A DNA stretch of 64,000 nt. Origin: Mucilaginibacter segetis (GTDB lineage: Bacteria; Bacteroidota; Bacteroidia; Sphingobacteriales; Sphingobacteriaceae). Shown one piece after another: positions 61,876 to 64,000 of the stretch. Below the pieces are notes generated by a model. The model saw nothing but the letters and a program-made list of their open reading frames with translations, was not told where the DNA came from and ran no database searches. A program made the position numbers and the translations under genes. How positions within the stretch are numbered: position 1 is the first letter of the stretch; each line of letters begins with the position of its first letter. The DNA is taken from the NCBI RefSeq assembly GCF_016522075.1, contig NZ_JAEHFW010000001.1:1736001-1800000 (forward strand). The letters are read 5' to 3'.

Positions 61876-62706
61876 TTATAAGCTATCCAGGTCGTGCGCC
61901 ACATAATAACTGGATACCAGCGGCCGGTAACCGATCTTCCGGATTTTAGCGAGGTCCATGATGCCTTCGAAGGGATCAGCCAGGGGGCCTTGCTGGGTAC
62001 CGAAAATGTCGTTCGCCTGGCCGAAGGCCTCCGCCAGTTCGTAGAGGCTGATGGGGGCGTCATCGGCGATGTTGTAGATCTGGCCGTTCAGCCCGTCGGT
62101 CTGTAATAATAACTGGATGCCCTGCATTACATCCAGGTGATGCACCATTTGCATGCGCCAGCCGGGGTGGCGGTTCCATTTTTTTAACAGGGGCAGGATC
62201 TCTTCGATGTGCGGGTCTTCGTCGCCGTACACGAAAGCCAGGCGTAATATGCGGACATCCAGGTCTTTCTTCAGCAGCTCTTGTTCCGCAGCAATCTTAC
62301 TGGATGAATAAGCCCGCGGATCATTGGGATTGACGACATCGCCTTCTTTGGCCGGGTGTCCGCAACCCGGGCTGTACACATTGCTGGTGCTGGTAAAGAC
62401 GAAGCGCTTGACGCCCGCTGCTACTGCGGCGTCAGCAAGCGCCATCGTGCCGTCATGGTTGGTTTTGACAATGCTGTCGTTATCCATCGTGCGAAAGAGG
62501 GCCGCTAAGTGCACTACGGCGTCTACGCCGGCGACCGCGGCGGGCAGGGTAGTGGGATCAAACAGATCGCCAACATAGACTTCTGCATTGGCCGGGGCTT
62601 TGGCGGCATCGCGTACCAACACACGAACGTCGTAGCCTTTGGCAATTAAACGGGGGACTAAGCGGCTGCCGACCTTGCCGGTAGCGCCGGTAACTAATAT
62701 TTTCAT
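61876..62706 (-). CDS. NAD(P)-dependent epimerase/dehydratase (extended SDR)
   Basis: From the ATG at 62706 ([20 protein letters not shown]) the protein has 276 residues with an extended SDR fold: GATGKVG cofactor loop, [35 protein letters not shown] and the catalytic YSSSKIAAE (Tyr-x-x-x-Lys). Likely an NAD-dependent sugar-nucleotide or small-molecule epimerase. Substrate unknown. It lies between two AraC genes. Confidence 0.88.
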   Translation of the reverse strand: MKILVTGATGKVGSRLVPRLIAKGYDVRVLVRDAAKAPANAEVYVGDLFDPTTLPAAVAGVDAVVHLAALFRTMDNDSIVKTNHDGTMALADAAVAAGVKRFVFTSTSNVYSPGCGHPAKEGDVVNPNDPRAYSSSKIAAEQELLKKDLDVRILRLAFVYGDEDPHIEEILPLLKKWNRHPGWRMQMVHHLDVMQGIQLLLQTDGLNGQIYNIADDAPISLYELAEAFGQANDIFGTQQGPLADPFEGIMDLAKIRKIGYRPLVSSYYVAHDLDSL

Positions 62707-62756
62707 GACCCAAAGGTCCGGCAAAAAAGACAAGCGGAGGAACGATAATCAAACCA

Positions 62757-63581
62757 TTACTTATGATTTTCAAACCTGACCGACTTGGGCGCCACGCCCG
62801 CTATGCGTTTGAAATAGTTGTTAAAATAGCTGGGATAGTCAAAGCCGAGCGCGTAGGCGATCTCGGCGATACTCCAGTCCGTATGCTGCAACAGGGCTTT
62901 GGCCTCGGCCACGATGCGTTCCGCGATATGCACCGACGTGGGTCTGCCGGTCGTTTCCTTGACGGCGCGGTTCAAGTAATTGATATGCACTGCGAGACCT
63001 GCCGCAAAGTCCTGTGCCGTTCTTAATTTCAGCGGTGCTGCAGTATGTTCGATCGGGAATTGGCGCTCCAGCAGGTCCATAAACAAATGGGTGAGCCTGG
63101 CGGCACCTGTCTGCGGGCTGCGGCCCGGCGGCTGTATCGACAAAGCCTCGTGAATGACGAGTTCGATACAGTTTTTGATCACATCGGCCTTATTGCTGTA
63201 ATCGCTATGATGGACAGCCATCATCTTCTGAAACATGCCCCGGATAAAAGCGGCCTGCTCCTTGTTGAGGGGGATCATCGGGTTCTCCGCGGCATTCCAG
63301 AGCGGGGATTTTTTGACAATCGGCGGCATAAAGGCTTCGGTAAAGATACAGGCATAGCCGGTGGTATTCACCGAGCGCCGGACCACGGAGCGCGATACCC
63401 TGGGGTTGACGAAGAACAGCACCGTACCGTTCAGTTCCAGGATTTCCCCGCCATAACCAATGGTCATTTCCCCGGTCACCAAACCCATTTTATAGAAATC
63501 ACGGCGGCCGTGGACGGCCGGTACTTCGACATACGCAGGCAGTTCATGCACCTTAAAGCCCCTTAGGCGGAGCTCCGCCAT
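62757..63581 (-). CDS. AraC-family transcriptional regulator
   Basis: From the ATG at 63581 (MAELRLRGFKVHELPAYVEV) the protein has 274 residues: a cupin-like N-terminal half and an AraC HTH (FAAGLAVHINYLNRAVKETTGRPTSVHI and SIAEIAYALGFDYPSYFNNYFKRIAGVAPKSVR). A longer frame starting at 63608 is too close to the -7 element at 63613-63620. It may regulate the adjacent SDR gene. Confidence 0.88.
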   Translation of the reverse strand: MAELRLRGFKVHELPAYVEVPAVHGRRDFYKMGLVTGEMTIGYGGEILELNGTVLFFVNPRVSRSVVRRSVNTTGYACIFTEAFMPPIVKKSPLWNAAENPMIPLNKEQAAFIRGMFQKMMAVHHSDYSNKADVIKNCIELVIHEALSIQPPGRSPQTGAARLTHLFMDLLERQFPIEHTAAPLKLRTAQDFAAGLAVHINYLNRAVKETTGRPTSVHIAERIVAEAKALLQHTDWSIAEIAYALGFDYPSYFNNYFKRIAGVAPKSVRFENHK

Positions 63582-63612
63582 ATTGACGCCCGGAATTTCA
63601 TTGACCATGCGG

Positions 63613-63643
63613 CAAAGTTAATGAAATCAAACCTGGCAGGCAA
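63613..63643 (-). promoter_or_regulatory. Promoter of the 62757-63581 regulator
   Basis: On the minus strand a TTG (63641-63643) is followed after 20 bases by TAACTTTG (63613-63620). This is a good -33/-7 pair and places transcription start around 63606, favouring the internal ATG at 63581 as the start codon. Confidence 0.55.
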
Positions 63644-63794
63644 CAGGCCTTCGTCGCCAACCGTCAGTTTTAGATATTTAGACGGAGAATTCAATCTTAG
63701 CAATTCTTGCGTTCGATCTAAGTCTGTATAATTAAGAAGGCAGTTTTAGTAAATACAATATATATTTAGATATATTATTATTAATTCTTTGTCA

Positions 63795-64000
63795 TTAATA
63801 GTTCAACGGCTTCTCAAACAAAGGTACGCCATACACGCCCGGAGCGATGGTTGCAGTAGCAACATCATAAAACAGGATTTTTCGAAATGTTAAGCCTTTG
63901 GCGTCGATTTCCCGGTGGTAAGCAGTGGCAGTAGCATGTAGAGTTTCGGGTTGCGGGTTAATTAGCAGAATGACCAAGTTGCGGTCAGGTGTGATGAGCG
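63795..64000 (-). CDS. C-terminal fragment of an unrecognised protein
   Basis: The frame is open from the window edge (about base 63998) to the stop at 63795, giving 67 residues of a protein that starts beyond the window. The visible piece (ITPDRNLVILLINPQPETLH start, ending YGVPLFEKPLNY) has alternating strand-like segments and no known motif. The start, which could be internal TTG at 63977, is probably further upstream. Function unknown. Confidence 0.45.
   Translation of the reverse strand, partial: LITPDRNLVILLINPQPETLHATATAYHREIDAKGLTFRKILFYDVATATIAPGVYGVPLFEKPLNY

Overview
The window looks like chromosomal accessory DNA from a Bacteroidota bacterium, most likely a Sphingobacteriaceae member such as Mucilaginibacter or Pedobacter. 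The assignment is inferred from gene content: a CzcA permease fused to TolC, a HYC_CC_PP protein beside copper efflux genes, Bacteroidetes-type tra genes (TraE/F/G/J/K/M), DUF3606, DUF6496, DUF3175 and GH130 genes, and -7 promoter elements of the form TAnnTTTG ahead of many genes. No rRNA, tRNA, CRISPR array, insertion sequence, integrase or replication origin was seen. Genes are tightly packed; the longest gap is about 250 bases (21278-21530).

Layout. (1) 1-17.3 kb is a heavy-metal region. It starts with the end of a CzcA-TolC fusion, its CusB-type adaptor and a Zn/Cd/Pb-type P1B ATPase on the plus strand. These face a minus-strand copper/silver locus: small metal-binding lipoprotein, CusA, CusC, two CusB adaptors, CopA and a DUF305 membrane protein, with a HYC_CC_PP gene, a GAF histidine kinase and a receiver-only response regulator upstream. 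(2) 17.4-41.1 kb is a dense block of stress and maintenance genes: KTSC, YdaT-like, TraR/DksA-like, flavodoxin-like, DUF2383, DUF892, DUF72, DUF3175, two SDRs, FAD/Rieske oxidoreductase, GH130, CinA, manganese catalase, DUF421, Hsp20, DUF1275 and two secreted nucleases, plus many small conserved hypotheticals. (3) 41.1-54.4 kb holds a possible zeta-kinase toxin-antitoxin pair and a minus-strand conjugation cluster (TraE, TraF, TraG, a lipoprotein, three tandem TraI/TerB-like paralogues, TraJ, TraK, a small protein, TraM, a DUF3945 protein). It is interrupted by three plus-strand genes (AraC regulator, ene-reductase, alcohol dehydrogenase). (4) 54.5-58 kb is a toxin-antitoxin zone: an Xre-RES pair, and a four-gene operon that reads as HigB-like toxin, HigA-like antitoxin with a long C-terminal extension, SecB-like chaperone, and a very acidic protein of unknown role. 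(5) 58-64 kb has an orphan ECF sigma factor, then AraC regulators alternating with a flavin monooxygenase, a DUF1398 protein and an SDR-type epimerase, and a gene cut by the window end.

Together this looks like cargo of, or a hotspot around, an integrative conjugative element carrying metal resistance and oxidative/general stress tolerance, stabilised by several addiction modules. The tra set in view lacks TraN, a relaxase and a coupling protein, so the element is either degenerate or continues outside the window. The most interesting system is the four-gene toxin-antitoxin-chaperone operon at 55945-57869.
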